A stretch of DNA of 64,000 nt from Moraxella sp. FZFQ2102 (GCF_024137865.1 NZ_CP099960.1:248001-312000), one strand, 5' to 3'. Numbered from the stretch's first letter, positions 20,931 through 30,465 are shown. The notes: generated by a model from the letters alone, not told the origin. Numbers and translations: made by a program.

Positions 20931-20952
20931 TTTACCCTATTATTTACCCTTA
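20931..20952. repeat. Candidate integrase arm-type sites, distal end
   Basis: TTTACCCTAT at 20931-20940 and TTTACCCTTA at 20943-20952, about 50-70 bases inside the island junction. Four matching decamers flank the other junction at 40618-40679. The shared motif close to both att cores suggests arm sites for the integrase or its directionality factor. Confidence 0.5.
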
Positions 20953-21256
20953 TATGTTTTAATGATAGGGTTTCTGAGATAAGGTTATGAAGCGTGATAA
21001 ATTACAAACCCTTTCTAGCTATCCATTATATTAAACTACAGTAAAATTATAAATTTATATTTAATAAAAATAATATTTATTTATACTAAACTTATATAAT
21101 TTACTATAAATTTTATCCAAAATAATTACTTTTTCCCAATTTTCATCTATAATAATTAAAATTCACAAATTTTTATATTTTTTAATGATTTTTCATATAC
21201 GATAATCATTTTTCTCCTATTTTCCATCAATTTATTTAATTTGGCAAGGTTGAGTT

Positions 21257-22807
21257 ATGTATTCATCTATCACAGACCCAATTGGTGCAGTTTGGCTGAT
21301 TCGCAAGCTTGATCTGGCTGTTTACTCACCTTTATATACTGTCAGTGAGATTGGCAAGAGTCGTATGACGGTCAAGGATGGCGATTTTACCAAACACACT
21401 TATCAAGCACGCGTTCGCCCTAGCGATGATGTGATGGCTCATTTGGTATTTCATCTAAAGCATGAAATTGTATCGTTTGAATTATTGGTGCGAGTATTTG
21501 AGAAAATTGATCACAAATTGATTGAAGATTATATTAACAGCGAACCAACGGGACAATACGCTCGCAGATTGGGCTTTTTGTATGAATGGTTGATGGATAA
21601 GCAGCTGTCAATCACAGCGATCATCGGTGGTAATTATGCGGATGTATTGGATGGTGAACAGTTTGTGGTGGCATCTAGCAGTACAAAAGATACGCGTTGG
21701 CGAGTGAATAACAATATTGCGGGTACGCCAAGCTTTGCCCCAGTGGTGATTAAGACCGATGCAGTTAAGGCGGCTATTGAATTTGATATTAAAGACAAGC
21801 TTGATAAGATAAGTGAAGAATTTGGCGAAGATTTGATTTTACGCTCATCGGTGTGGATTACCTTGCGTGAGAGTCGTTCAAGCTTTATTATTGAGGGCGA
21901 GGGTAAAAAAGAGAATCGCATTGAACGCTTTGCTGCAGTGATGGCAGAACAGGTGGGCAAAGGCGAAATGCCGCTAAATCCCAAAGCTTTGGCAAGGCTG
22001 CAACAAGAAATCATCGGCAGAAGCTTGAGCATTGAGACTTTTGGGGTTAGGCAGTCGCCTGTATTTGTTGGCGAGAGTAATTTTCGTGAAAAAAAAGAGA
22101 TTGTGCATTATATCGCACCGCCACAACAGATGGTGGACGAGCAGTTACAGGGCTTAAGCGAATTTATGGATAAAACCCAAGGGCAATCAAGCATTATGCG
22201 TGGTGCTGTGGCTGCTTTTGGCTTTGTGTATATTCATCCTTTAGCAGATGGCAATGGGCGAGTGCATCGCTTGCTGATTAATGATATTTTGCGTAGAGAC
22301 CGGCAAACCCATGATCCAATTATCCTGCCAATCTCAAAAGCCATCATCGAAGATGGTAGTAGTCGTAAGGCGTATAATCAAGTGCTAGATACCATCTCCA
22401 AGGCAGTGATGAAGAGCTTAGATGGTCAATATCAGTTTAAAGAGCATATCCGTTATGCTGATGGCATACGCTCAAATCTTGTGCTGAATGACACAAGCCA
22501 AGCCCTACCCCTTTGGCGATATATGGACCTGACGCCCCATGTGGTGTATTTGGCAAATTTACTACAAAAAGTCATCACCGAAGATATGCCCGATGAATCT
22601 CGCTACTTACGCCATTATGACAGTATTCGAGAAAATCTTAAAAATATCATCGACATGAGCAATCATGATGCCGATCGAATTATCCGTAGTATCATTGACA
22701 ATCAAGGAGTCAGAAGTAACAAACTAGTCAAAGAATACCCTATGCTGGCTGATGATGAGTTGTGGAGTGAGCTCGTAACTACCGTAAATCGTAGCAATTT
22801 AATTTAA
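21257..22807 (+). CDS. Fic family protein, class II (putative AMP-transferase)
   Basis: 516 residues. The Fic core motif HPLADGNGRVHR (327-338) has the catalytic H327 and the anion-binding GNGR; such proteins usually transfer AMP from ATP to a target hydroxyl. An inhibitory helix motif S209-x3-E213-G214 lies N-terminal to the core, the class II arrangement that restrains activity in cis, which explains why no separate antitoxin is seen. The first 200 residues and the last 120 are not recognised; the latter may be a winged-helix. It is transcribed alone, opposite to the restriction-type operon with which it converges. Likely island cargo; target unknown. Confidence 0.88.
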   Translation: MYSSITDPIGAVWLIRKLDLAVYSPLYTVSEIGKSRMTVKDGDFTKHTYQARVRPSDDVMAHLVFHLKHEIVSFELLVRVFEKIDHKLIEDYINSEPTGQYARRLGFLYEWLMDKQLSITAIIGGNYADVLDGEQFVVASSSTKDTRWRVNNNIAGTPSFAPVVIKTDAVKAAIEFDIKDKLDKISEEFGEDLILRSSVWITLRESRSSFIIEGEGKKENRIERFAAVMAEQVGKGEMPLNPKALARLQQEIIGRSLSIETFGVRQSPVFVGESNFREKKEIVHYIAPPQQMVDEQLQGLSEFMDKTQGQSSIMRGAVAAFGFVYIHPLADGNGRVHRLLINDILRRDRQTHDPIILPISKAIIEDGSSRKAYNQVLDTISKAVMKSLDGQYQFKEHIRYADGIRSNLVLNDTSQALPLWRYMDLTPHVVYLANLLQKVITEDMPDESRYLRHYDSIRENLKNIIDMSNHDADRIIRSIIDNQGVRSNKLVKEYPMLADDELWSELVTTVNRSNLI

Positions 22808-22815
22808 ATTTCTTA

Positions 22816-23881
22816 TCAATTAATAATTTTTAATTTAAAAGAATGATCATTTAGATCTCCAAGAGAGAATATATTTGTATTGATTCCAAAATACTCATAA
22901 ATCACTTTTGTTTTATGAATTAGTCGCTGATCATTACTAATAAACCAATCACAAAGTGATGCAAAGCCAACATGCTCAGAATCTTTTTGAGCGCTAAGAA
23001 ACTTGTTTTCTTTATGAAGTGACTTATCCACCTTGTATCCAATTAGATTTAAAAAAATCATAAGCAAGCATAATTCTTTCAAATATTTGCCTAGATTCAT
23101 CATTAATATTGTTAAGAAAAACCTGGAGTAAATCACCATTAATATCACTAAGTGATTGTATATAATCGCTAATTCTTTCGAAAGTGTTCTTACCTTCTAT
23201 TTTGTTTAAATTATCGTGATTAATTTGACACTCTTTTCGAAGTTGTTGAGATATCCCTTTTTCAGCTCCCATTAAATACAGCTCCTGATAAAAGCGTTCA
23301 AGTCCTGACTTAACAACTGGTACTTGTTTTAACAATTCCTCCAAATGCTTTTCACTATCTGAAACAAATTTGCCAAATAGTGCTTTTTCATGTTTTGAAT
23401 AAATTTCTTTTTCCAAATCCACCCTAAGTATATCTCGGCAATTACCAATATATTTTAGCAATAAGAATAATTCATTTATTTGTCCTTCAACCTGTTTGCT
23501 TGGAGTGTCTATTTGGCTGTAATTCACCATGCCTATTTTCAAAGTATTGATAAGCATATTCTCAAAAGGCAAGATGTCTTCAATATATTTGATGTATGCC
23601 TCATACGAGTTAACATTCCATCGCATAAAGTATTGCTGAGTACCATCAAATTCCAAAGTATTAGTTAAAAATTTTGCACTCAATTTATCAAGCAAATCAA
23701 GAAAATCATGCAAATATCGAGAATTGTTAGAGTTTGAGCCCGCCTTATGAATTTCAGACAACGTTGTAGGTGAGTAGCAAATTATCCAATTTTGGGATAA
23801 ATAATCCATTAATTGATCTGATGCTTCTTTTAATAAACAATCCAAGATATTTTGATCTAAATAAACAGATGGTTTATCCAT
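22816..23881 (-). pseudogene. PIN-like domain gene split by a one-base slip in a run of seven T
   Basis: From ATG 23881 (just past the LlaJI-like stop; an in-frame TTG at 23905 is also possible) the frame encodes VYLDQNILDCLL, a PIN-type first strand with its acidic residue, then a long helical middle, and stops at 23024. Dropping one base in the homopolymer at 23051-23057 (A7 on the plus strand) joins AYDF to LNLIGYKVDKSLHK and continues to 22816 with HVGFASLCDWFISNDQRL, the conserved PIN C-terminal block. The full product would be about 350 residues. So this is a PIN-like (RNase-fold) gene that is broken, phase-variable, corrected by slippage, or hit by a sequencing error. It is the last gene of the six-gene operon. 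Confidence 0.75.
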
Positions 23882-23886
23882 TGGTG

Positions 23887-25161
23887 TTAAATTTCCTTGC
23901 GGCAAATTTGAAACAACTGGCTTTTTTTAATATTTAGTTCAATAATCCGAGAAAGACAATTGATTTCATTCGGAGTATTTTTCTGTGCCGACTGCATTAA
24001 ATGCTTGGTATCAATCAGCAAGGTGTGAATTTTGGTGTATTCTTGACCATCTGTAATAGATAGATCGGAGTCAGCATACCCGATGTAATGATAGACGGAA
24101 TTGCTTTTGAATTTTAGATGGTCGTAGGGTAGTAGGAATGCATTTCGAATTTTATTTGGAGAAATCTTTAGCTTTTCTCCTTTTCGTGCTATGTATTGTG
24201 CATACACAACCTGCTTGGCGATAGACGACATCTCGGGCAGGTGTTTTGGTTGTTTAGTCTCGCCATATCGGTAATATTTGGCATCGATAACATATAGAAA
24301 CCCATCCATCGTTTTCATGATAGTGTCTGGGTACAGATCATTCGATAGTGCTTGAGATTGGTCGTTAAAATGCCATATTGCCTGTGGGAAATACTGTTTT
24401 TTAATATCACCAGTTTCAGTGCCATAAACCTTATCAATTAGTAACTCCCAAACTTGCTCAAATCGATTTGTCCCAAATCGAAATTCTTGAGATTGGTCAC
24501 TTTGTTGATCAATATTTTGGAGCACTTGTAGCATGCTTTCAAATAACAGCTTTTCCGAATCTTTATTGGTCTTATGCAAACGCTCGCGAAGCGTTGTAAC
24601 AAATAATTCTTCATAAAAAGGTATATTTGGTTTTTGGGGTGTTGATAACCCATAATACCATCCCATTTTTATCAAGCTTTCATATACGCAATGTTTACTA
24701 ATTTGTGTAATTAGTAACTCATCATTAGTTTGGTGTATTCGAGTTTGCATTTTAAGATAAACCGCACCATTATCTTGGATGATCGGCTTTTCTTTTTTAA
24801 TGGTTCGGCCCCAATTCACCTTGCCCGATGTTCTACTTGCATAATAAATTTCTCGATCGTAGTAATAGCCATTTCGTAAGTAATCTTCAATGACAATCAT
24901 GTAAGAACTCAAAGGGAATCCTAAAATCTTATCACTATTTGCATGCAAAACGCCAAGGTCTTCAACTTGTTTTTGAAATCTTGATAGTGTTTGCATAAGC
25001 AAAAGCACATCTTTCTCATTAACTCCTTCAAGACGGTATCCATAAGGAAAGGTGATTTTAGGCTTGGCTGTGCGTGTGTCAGCATCCCATGTAAATGAGA
25101 TTCCTACAAACTCTTCTCTGCTTGTTGTATTCGAACAATACTCGGAGAAATCTTGAGTCAT
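23887..25161 (-). CDS. LlaJI-family restriction endonuclease subunit (McrC-like)
   Basis: 424 residues resembling the nuclease subunit of the LlaJI restriction system, the McrC partner of a McrB-like motor. The PD-(D/E)XK site is visible: E235, P278-D279 in LYPDT and D293-A-K295 in VIDAKYYRYG. The N-terminal 200 residues probably contact the motor or DNA. It starts 5 bases after the stop of the McrB-like gene, so the two are translationally close, as expected for one complex. It presumably cuts DNA lacking the modification put on by the operon's methyltransferases. The recognition site cannot be read. Confidence 0.82.
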   Translation of the reverse strand: MTQDFSEYCSNTTSREEFVGISFTWDADTRTAKPKITFPYGYRLEGVNEKDVLLLMQTLSRFQKQVEDLGVLHANSDKILGFPLSSYMIVIEDYLRNGYYYDREIYYASRTSGKVNWGRTIKKEKPIIQDNGAVYLKMQTRIHQTNDELLITQISKHCVYESLIKMGWYYGLSTPQKPNIPFYEELFVTTLRERLHKTNKDSEKLLFESMLQVLQNIDQQSDQSQEFRFGTNRFEQVWELLIDKVYGTETGDIKKQYFPQAIWHFNDQSQALSNDLYPDTIMKTMDGFLYVIDAKYYRYGETKQPKHLPEMSSIAKQVVYAQYIARKGEKLKISPNKIRNAFLLPYDHLKFKSNSVYHYIGYADSDLSITDGQEYTKIHTLLIDTKHLMQSAQKNTPNEINCLSRIIELNIKKSQLFQICRKEI

Positions 25162-25166
25162 GATTA

Positions 25167-27056
25167 TTACTCGTTTTCATCCTTAGAGTCTGCAAAGACA
25201 AATTCACCGCTAGCGTCAGCTACATCTTCAGTGCTTGGTTTTGGGCTGCTTAGCAAACTTTGGCGAACGCTTTCAATGAAAATATTAAATTTTGCACTTC
25301 CAACGCCATTATTGAACTCTTTCAATACTTGGTCTAAGCTATCCAAATCATCTCTGAACAACTCTGATTTCTTAAACTTAAAGACATCATCCCAAAGGTA
25401 TTTAATGACTTTCTCGGCAAATGGGCAAGAACCGTCCTGTATGGTTAGTTCGTGGGGTTTGACAAAGTATGCTCCAAGTCGCTTATCTTCAGAAGATAGT
25501 GTATTCTTATTTGATTGCAAAATGATGGTGTTAAGTTCTGTATTGAATTTGTCCCAAGTCACACCTGTATCACCAATGACTACATTTCTGAAACCACACT
25601 GCTCAATATTATTTTCCATCATCTGCATTGTCCATCGTCTTTGGAATGCTGTATCAAGAGTGAACACATTTTGGTCGGCTGTATTCATGGTTGCATAGAT
25701 GGATAGGTTGCTAGGGATATAAATCATGTTATTCTGAATTTTAAGATTTCCGTTGGAAACCTTGCTATCGGAGTTCTGATCTAAGGTATCATTGATAAAT
25801 CCTGCAATCAAATCGTTTGAAATTTTGTATTCGCTCTCACCTTTGCTATTACGGTCAAGCAACTGGAAGATTTCACCAAAAATAGCAGGCGCATTTCCGC
25901 GGTTAATCTCTTCAATCACTAAATAGTGGTGTTGATCTGGATTATCAAAAGCCTTTTTAAGAATGCGAGTGAATGGACCCGCCTTAAATTCATAGGTAAT
26001 CCCGACATCTTTTTTAACCGTGGGCAAAATTTGACCAATAAAGTCTGCATTAAGATAGTCGGGATGAAAAACCACTCGCTCAATGCGATGTTCATTTTCA
26101 CCGTTGAGATTGTTTAGTTGCTGGTTTACATAATAACTTTTTCCAACACCTGCAACTCCGTAGAGGAGAAGGTTTTGCGGATCGGATTGTTCGGATTGAC
26201 TAGATAAAGGAATCAATGCACTATCTGATTGCAGGAATTGACCATAGTTGTCTTTATTAAAGCTACTTGGATCTTGCTCAAAAAAATATAGTTTTTGAGC
26301 AATTTCTTTAATTCTGTCAATTTTCAGTTTTATATAACCTGACTCACTGAAGTCTAAAGTCTCTAGCTGTTTTAAAGCCTGTATTAAACGATTATCTACT
26401 TTTTCTTTATATTGAATAAACTGTCTTTCTATAGAAACTTTGTCGTCATCTTGACGCAATGATTGGATAAGCAGTAGTGTATCTAAAAATCCTTCAAATG
26501 TTTTAGTAGTTGCAACAAAATATCGATATTCAAAATCTGAGATTTTTGGATCTTGACCAGATAGGTATAACTCAAGGAGTATTTTATACAAGAGCATTAC
26601 TGGATATAGGCGATACTCAGAACGGGTACTTTCGAACTGCTCATCAATTTCCGAACTAATAAACATTTTTTCTATTTGTCGTTGAACAATATCTTGATAA
26701 GTTTGGATATCTTCAAACTTTCCATTACAGCGCTGCTTAATCTCATTGTACACAGATGTGATCTGAGATTGTTCATACGGATTTGAATTCGTAATTAGCC
26801 CAAAAAAGACAGCAACTCTCAATGCTCTGTGCGTGGTTGTAATATTTAAATGCAAGCTTTGATTTAACCGCTCAGCCTTGCTTTTAATAAATTGCTCAAG
26901 ATTCTTAGCTTGCGATGAGGTATTTTGATATTCTTGTAAAAAATCAACCAAATAGCACAAAGCCACAAATGAAGTTTCTTGTTTGACGATATACCAACAC
27001 GCACCTTTCTGCATATCCTGTAATTCATTCAGTTTGTTTTGCAAAAACTCATTCAT
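25167..27056 (-). CDS. McrB-type AAA+ NTPase subunit
   Basis: 629 residues. The C-terminal half is a McrB-family AAA+ motor: Walker A GVAGVGKSY (300-308), Walker B and McrB signature VIEEINRGNAP (380-390), and ATMNTADQNVFTLDTAFQRRW as sensor/arginine finger. McrB-type motors use GTP or ATP to translocate DNA and switch on their McrC-type nuclease, here the next gene. The N-terminal 280 residues are helical and presumably hold the DNA-recognition part; they are not a domain I recognise. It sits 4 bases downstream of the small PD-(D/E)XK gene. Confidence 0.88.
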   Translation of the reverse strand: MNEFLQNKLNELQDMQKGACWYIVKQETSFVALCYLVDFLQEYQNTSSQAKNLEQFIKSKAERLNQSLHLNITTTHRALRVAVFFGLITNSNPYEQSQITSVYNEIKQRCNGKFEDIQTYQDIVQRQIEKMFISSEIDEQFESTRSEYRLYPVMLLYKILLELYLSGQDPKISDFEYRYFVATTKTFEGFLDTLLLIQSLRQDDDKVSIERQFIQYKEKVDNRLIQALKQLETLDFSESGYIKLKIDRIKEIAQKLYFFEQDPSSFNKDNYGQFLQSDSALIPLSSQSEQSDPQNLLLYGVAGVGKSYYVNQQLNNLNGENEHRIERVVFHPDYLNADFIGQILPTVKKDVGITYEFKAGPFTRILKKAFDNPDQHHYLVIEEINRGNAPAIFGEIFQLLDRNSKGESEYKISNDLIAGFINDTLDQNSDSKVSNGNLKIQNNMIYIPSNLSIYATMNTADQNVFTLDTAFQRRWTMQMMENNIEQCGFRNVVIGDTGVTWDKFNTELNTIILQSNKNTLSSEDKRLGAYFVKPHELTIQDGSCPFAEKVIKYLWDDVFKFKKSELFRDDLDSLDQVLKEFNNGVGSAKFNIFIESVRQSLLSSPKPSTEDVADASGEFVFADSKDENE

Positions 27057-27060
27057 AGTG

Positions 27061-27705
27061 TTACCTCGTTAATCCTAATTGATTTAATAACCCATCAATA
27101 CCAAACAATCTATTATAGTCGCGAAATTTTGCCAAGCCTTCACCAAAATTTCCCACATTATCGTCTTGATTATTTAGATCATACCAGTCTGCATAGCCTT
27201 TAATTGTTGCTTCGGTGATACTATTTAAATCAATGGTTTTTTGTTCGGAATGACTATCTTTTCCGTTTAAATGCACCGCTACATAAAAGTTTTTAGGTGT
27301 ATTTGTAAATTGTTGCATGTTTATCAAAAGTTTTTTGTGGATAGGTCTAAATCCTGTTTTAATGTCAATGCTACGACCATTAATTTCAAAATCAAAACCA
27401 TCAGTATTTCCCTGACCTGGATAAATTTTAAACATATCTTCAATATTTGGATAGAAGTGATGATAATGAAGATATTCCAAAAAAGCCAACTCTCCCAATT
27501 TGCCAACATAAGTTCTTTGTATTTCTAATTTTTGCTGCAATTCAGGATCAGTCTTTGCAACATCGGGAACAAGCCTAGAATACTGATTGTTAGAAAGGAT
27601 AATTCCGTCAGCAAATTTTAAAGCTTTTCTTTTCATTACTTCTGTAATATCAATAATGTAACAATTAACATTATTGCCTTTTCTATTTTCTGTAATTACT
27701 CTCAT
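27061..27705 (-). CDS. Small PD-(D/E)XK nuclease-fold protein
   Basis: 214 residues without a family name I can give. A PD-(D/E)XK-like site is apparent: E72 in GELAFLEYLHYH, D102/D105 in NTDGFDFEING and D114-I-K116 in SIDIKTG, spaced as in restriction endonucleases. The start codon overlaps the stop of the cytosine methyltransferase by four bases (ATGA), and the McrB-like gene follows 4 bases later. It may be a second, independent restriction enzyme paired with one of the methyltransferases, or an accessory of the McrB/LlaJI machine. Nuclease activity is inferred from motif only. Confidence 0.7.
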   Translation of the reverse strand: MRVITENRKGNNVNCYIIDITEVMKRKALKFADGIILSNNQYSRLVPDVAKTDPELQQKLEIQRTYVGKLGELAFLEYLHYHHFYPNIEDMFKIYPGQGNTDGFDFEINGRSIDIKTGFRPIHKKLLINMQQFTNTPKNFYVAVHLNGKDSHSEQKTIDLNSITEATIKGYADWYDLNNQDDNVGNFGEGLAKFRDYNRLFGIDGLLNQLGLTR

Positions 27706-28817
27706 GTCGAAGCCTCCTCACTTAAAATCAATTTGGTAAACTCAGCCCAAAAATACCCCAACTTGGGAGGGACTGCGTTGCCAATCTGACGGCAAATTGA
27801 AGATTTGTTCCCATAAAAAATAAATTCATCTGGAAAAGATTGTATTCTTGCCGCCTCTCTTGGTGTAAGAGTTCGGTTTTCTTTAGGGTGAATAAACCGA
27901 CCGCCGCTTGGCGTGTCAAATCTTGTAGTAATTGTAGGCGCTATATCATTCCAATGCAACCGCCCATATGCGCCACTATGTACAGATTTAATTTCTTCAT
28001 TCAACACAGTAAAGTTTTCCCCATTTCCAATTTTTTGCATTCTCTCTATAGCAACCTTTGAATGATTGGGTGTATTGTGATTGAATATATGCTTATGCTT
28101 AGAACTTAGATAATGTTGGTATCTAGTAACTGCCTCTGGATTCTCCACTTTACCATCTTCAGTAGTTCCGCATAAATTTGCTATGGCATCGTGGACGGTT
28201 GTTGCATCAAAGAAACTGGGGTTTTTTTGAATGATTATATCCCTAGTTTTATTTAATTCATTCTCAAAGTTTATCTTACGATCCAATACCCCTATAATAA
28301 ACAACCTTTCTCTGCCTTGAGGAATTCCATAATTAGATGCCTTTAACACTGTGTGATATAAAGAATACCGGCAACCGTCCAATAAACTTTTATCAGAAAA
28401 AATCTCAATTATTTCATTGAAAATTTTACCCTTTTCCATAGTCAGTAAGCCTTTAACATTTTCCATAATGAACATTTTTGGCTTAACTGTTTTTACTATG
28501 CTAAAATAATGTCGGAATAGCTGATTACGAGGATCGTCTATAAACCCTTGTCTAATTCTCGCTCCTGCCATAGAAAAACCCTGACAAGGAGGTCCGCCAA
28601 TAATAATATCAGCTTCGTTAAGGTGAAAAAAACTACCATTATCAACATTTTTAATATCATCAACAATAAGCTTTGTTTTTGGGTGATTTTTTTGATAAGT
28701 TTCTGCGATACTTTTATCAAATTCAACAGCTTTAATAACCTCCAATCCGTTTTGAAGGAATCCAGTAGAAAATCCACCACAGCCTGCAAATAAATCAATT
28801 ACTTTTAGAGACATCAA
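27702..28817 (-). CDS. DNA (cytosine-5-)-methyltransferase
   Basis: 371 residues of the C5 family with its motifs in order: I DLFAGCGGFSTGF (8-20), IV GGPPCQGFSMAG with catalytic C78, VI MENVKG (118-123), VIII and the target-recognition region around 190-290, IX ending PREAARIQSFPDEF, X QIGNAVPP. It methylates cytosine at a site set by its variable region, which cannot be predicted here. It overlaps the upstream adenine methyltransferase by 23 bases, so the pair is probably translationally coupled. Protects host DNA from the nucleases encoded downstream. Confidence 0.95.
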   Translation of the reverse strand: MMSLKVIDLFAGCGGFSTGFLQNGLEVIKAVEFDKSIAETYQKNHPKTKLIVDDIKNVDNGSFFHLNEADIIIGGPPCQGFSMAGARIRQGFIDDPRNQLFRHYFSIVKTVKPKMFIMENVKGLLTMEKGKIFNEIIEIFSDKSLLDGCRYSLYHTVLKASNYGIPQGRERLFIIGVLDRKINFENELNKTRDIIIQKNPSFFDATTVHDAIANLCGTTEDGKVENPEAVTRYQHYLSSKHKHIFNHNTPNHSKVAIERMQKIGNGENFTVLNEEIKSVHSGAYGRLHWNDIAPTITTRFDTPSGGRFIHPKENRTLTPREAARIQSFPDEFIFYGNKSSICRQIGNAVPPKLGYFWAEFTKLILSEEAST

Positions 28818-30465
28818 AACCCGTCCTGTATTTTAAAGCAAAATTTTTAATGTATGTCACTTCATCTGATTCCAAACCATACAAACGACCAATAGCGTCG
28901 TCAATTTTATGGATCTCATTAAGACAGAGCTTGTGTTTATATTCATAATCAACTTGTTTTGTACCAACATATTTCTTTGTATTTGCAAGTCTAACTTCTA
29001 AATTTTGTGCAAGCTCTGAAAATGTTTCCATATCAATTTGTGCAAGATCTGGAATGTAAAAATTCTTAAGCTCTTTTTGCGTAATGTGCCAGCAGTCTGA
29101 AACCACCACCCAAAACCACCAAAATAAAGACGAGTTCAATAGACACATGCCAAACTCAGAAGATTGTTTATCAAAAAAATTAAATTGCTTGTACTCACCT
29201 CCGAGATGCGGTTTCAAAAAGGCTTTGACCCAAAATGTAGTACGCATATTAAGCGATACCGAAAACAGGCTGTTGCCTTTTGTTTCTTTGGTCAAATAAT
29301 CAAGTAAGCTATTATTATGGTTTAAAATTTTTTTATAAATTCTTGCATCGTAAATGCTCCCCAATTTTGGAATAAAACCGTGATCATCAAAATAATTGAT
29401 TGCAATTTCAGTTTCAGAAAACAACCTTTCTCTTTCAGATTTATACCAGTATTGGTAGTTGCTAGTATAGACAGTTTGATTTATGGGGTCATTGCTTTTT
29501 CTACCGACAATTATGCAGAGTTTCTGATGTACACCAGCAAACAAACAATCTGGACGGTCTGAATAACTTAGTATAAATAATTTATTCAACTTTTTCATTA
29601 AGCTTGTTCGCAGCTTTTTCATCCTTGGGGTCGATATAAATGAAATAGGAATAATAAACCCCATAATACCATTTTCCTCCAGTAGCATTAGGGTATTCAT
29701 CACAATGTTCGCATAAATGTTGCCATACTTTTCAGTAATATTCAATCCGCTTTTACTGTCTTCCACATATGGTGGATTTCCTATAGCATAATCATATTTG
29801 AATCGTTCATTTTTTGCCACAGATACACTATCAACAAAATCATACTCTTTAAAATTTGAGTTTAGAATATCCAGAATATTTACAGGTGCAGATGCGTATA
29901 AATGGTTTTTAATGTATAACCATATTCTTAATTTGGTAATGGCTATTGATTCGGTATTTATATCATTTCCATGCAGTGTCATTAGAATTTTTTGTAAATC
30001 ATCTGAATTAACCGATTTTATACCGCTTAATAGTTTTATTTTAATATCCAAGACTGACAGTAAAAATTCGCCCGTTCCACATGTGGGTTCAAAAAATGTT
30101 TTTTCAAAGCAAAAGTCTAGTATCTCATTCTTTTTTATTAAGTCAATGTTATTGGTTAATACATTATTTTCAATATAGGAATAATCCAACTTTAGAGCTG
30201 TTATGACTATGAAGTCAACTACATCCTTCGGAGTGTAGTAAACACCCCGCTTTTTTCGTAGTGATTCTTTTTCATTTACCGACTGTAGATAGTTTTGGAT
30301 TTTATCGTAATCCATATTGGGGGTTAAGTCCGAATACTTCCCTATATTTTGTAAATGCAAGCAGATTTCATAAAGTTGTCTGATTGTTAATTCATCATTT
30401 TTTTTCACCAAGATTAGTTGGTTTTCAATTAAATTTACAATATAATTTTTCAAATTAAACCTCAA
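28795..30465 (-). CDS. N6-adenine DNA methyltransferase (TaqI/Eco57I-like)
   Basis: 556 residues, first gene of the six-gene operon. KRGVYYTPKDVVDFI (72-86), the SAM motif FFEPTCGTGEFLL (124-136) and the catalytic NPPY (230-233) give the order typical of gamma-class adenine methyltransferases. The region beyond about 380 is the likely target-recognition domain. No nuclease motif is fused, so it is a stand-alone methyltransferase. LlaJI itself is known with two cytosine methyltransferases; finding one adenine and one cytosine enzyme here is different. The gene is AT-rich compared with core genes, consistent with transfer. Confidence 0.92.
   Translation of the reverse strand: MRFNLKNYIVNLIENQLILVKKNDELTIRQLYEICLHLQNIGKYSDLTPNMDYDKIQNYLQSVNEKESLRKKRGVYYTPKDVVDFIVITALKLDYSYIENNVLTNNIDLIKKNEILDFCFEKTFFEPTCGTGEFLLSVLDIKIKLLSGIKSVNSDDLQKILMTLHGNDINTESIAITKLRIWLYIKNHLYASAPVNILDILNSNFKEYDFVDSVSVAKNERFKYDYAIGNPPYVEDSKSGLNITEKYGNIYANIVMNTLMLLEENGIMGFIIPISFISTPRMKKLRTSLMKKLNKLFILSYSDRPDCLFAGVHQKLCIIVGRKSNDPINQTVYTSNYQYWYKSERERLFSETEIAINYFDDHGFIPKLGSIYDARIYKKILNHNNSLLDYLTKETKGNSLFSVSLNMRTTFWVKAFLKPHLGGEYKQFNFFDKQSSEFGMCLLNSSLFWWFWVVVSDCWHITQKELKNFYIPDLAQIDMETFSELAQNLEVRLANTKKYVGTKQVDYEYKHKLCLNEIHKIDDAIGRLYGLESDEVTYIKNFALKYRTGFDVSKSN

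Larger units (their letters stand above)
20622..21256. other. Intergenic region holding the left island junction
   Basis: 635 bases between rlmN and the Fic gene. They include the rlmN promoter region, a 94-bp copy of the tRNA-Leu 3' end plus terminator (20786-20879), two TTTACCCTWT-type boxes and about 300 bases of very AT-rich DNA before fic. No gene is visible. Confidence 0.7.

Noticed and set aside
22808..23023. Antitoxin gene for the Fic protein
   Set aside because: No small co-directional gene flanks fic, and the inhibitory motif is inside the protein itself.
22816..23148. Separate small gene of 110 codons at the end of the restriction operon
   Set aside because: Its first 30 codons overlap the PIN-like frame, and its remainder is the PIN C-terminus once one base is removed; it is a continuation, not a gene.
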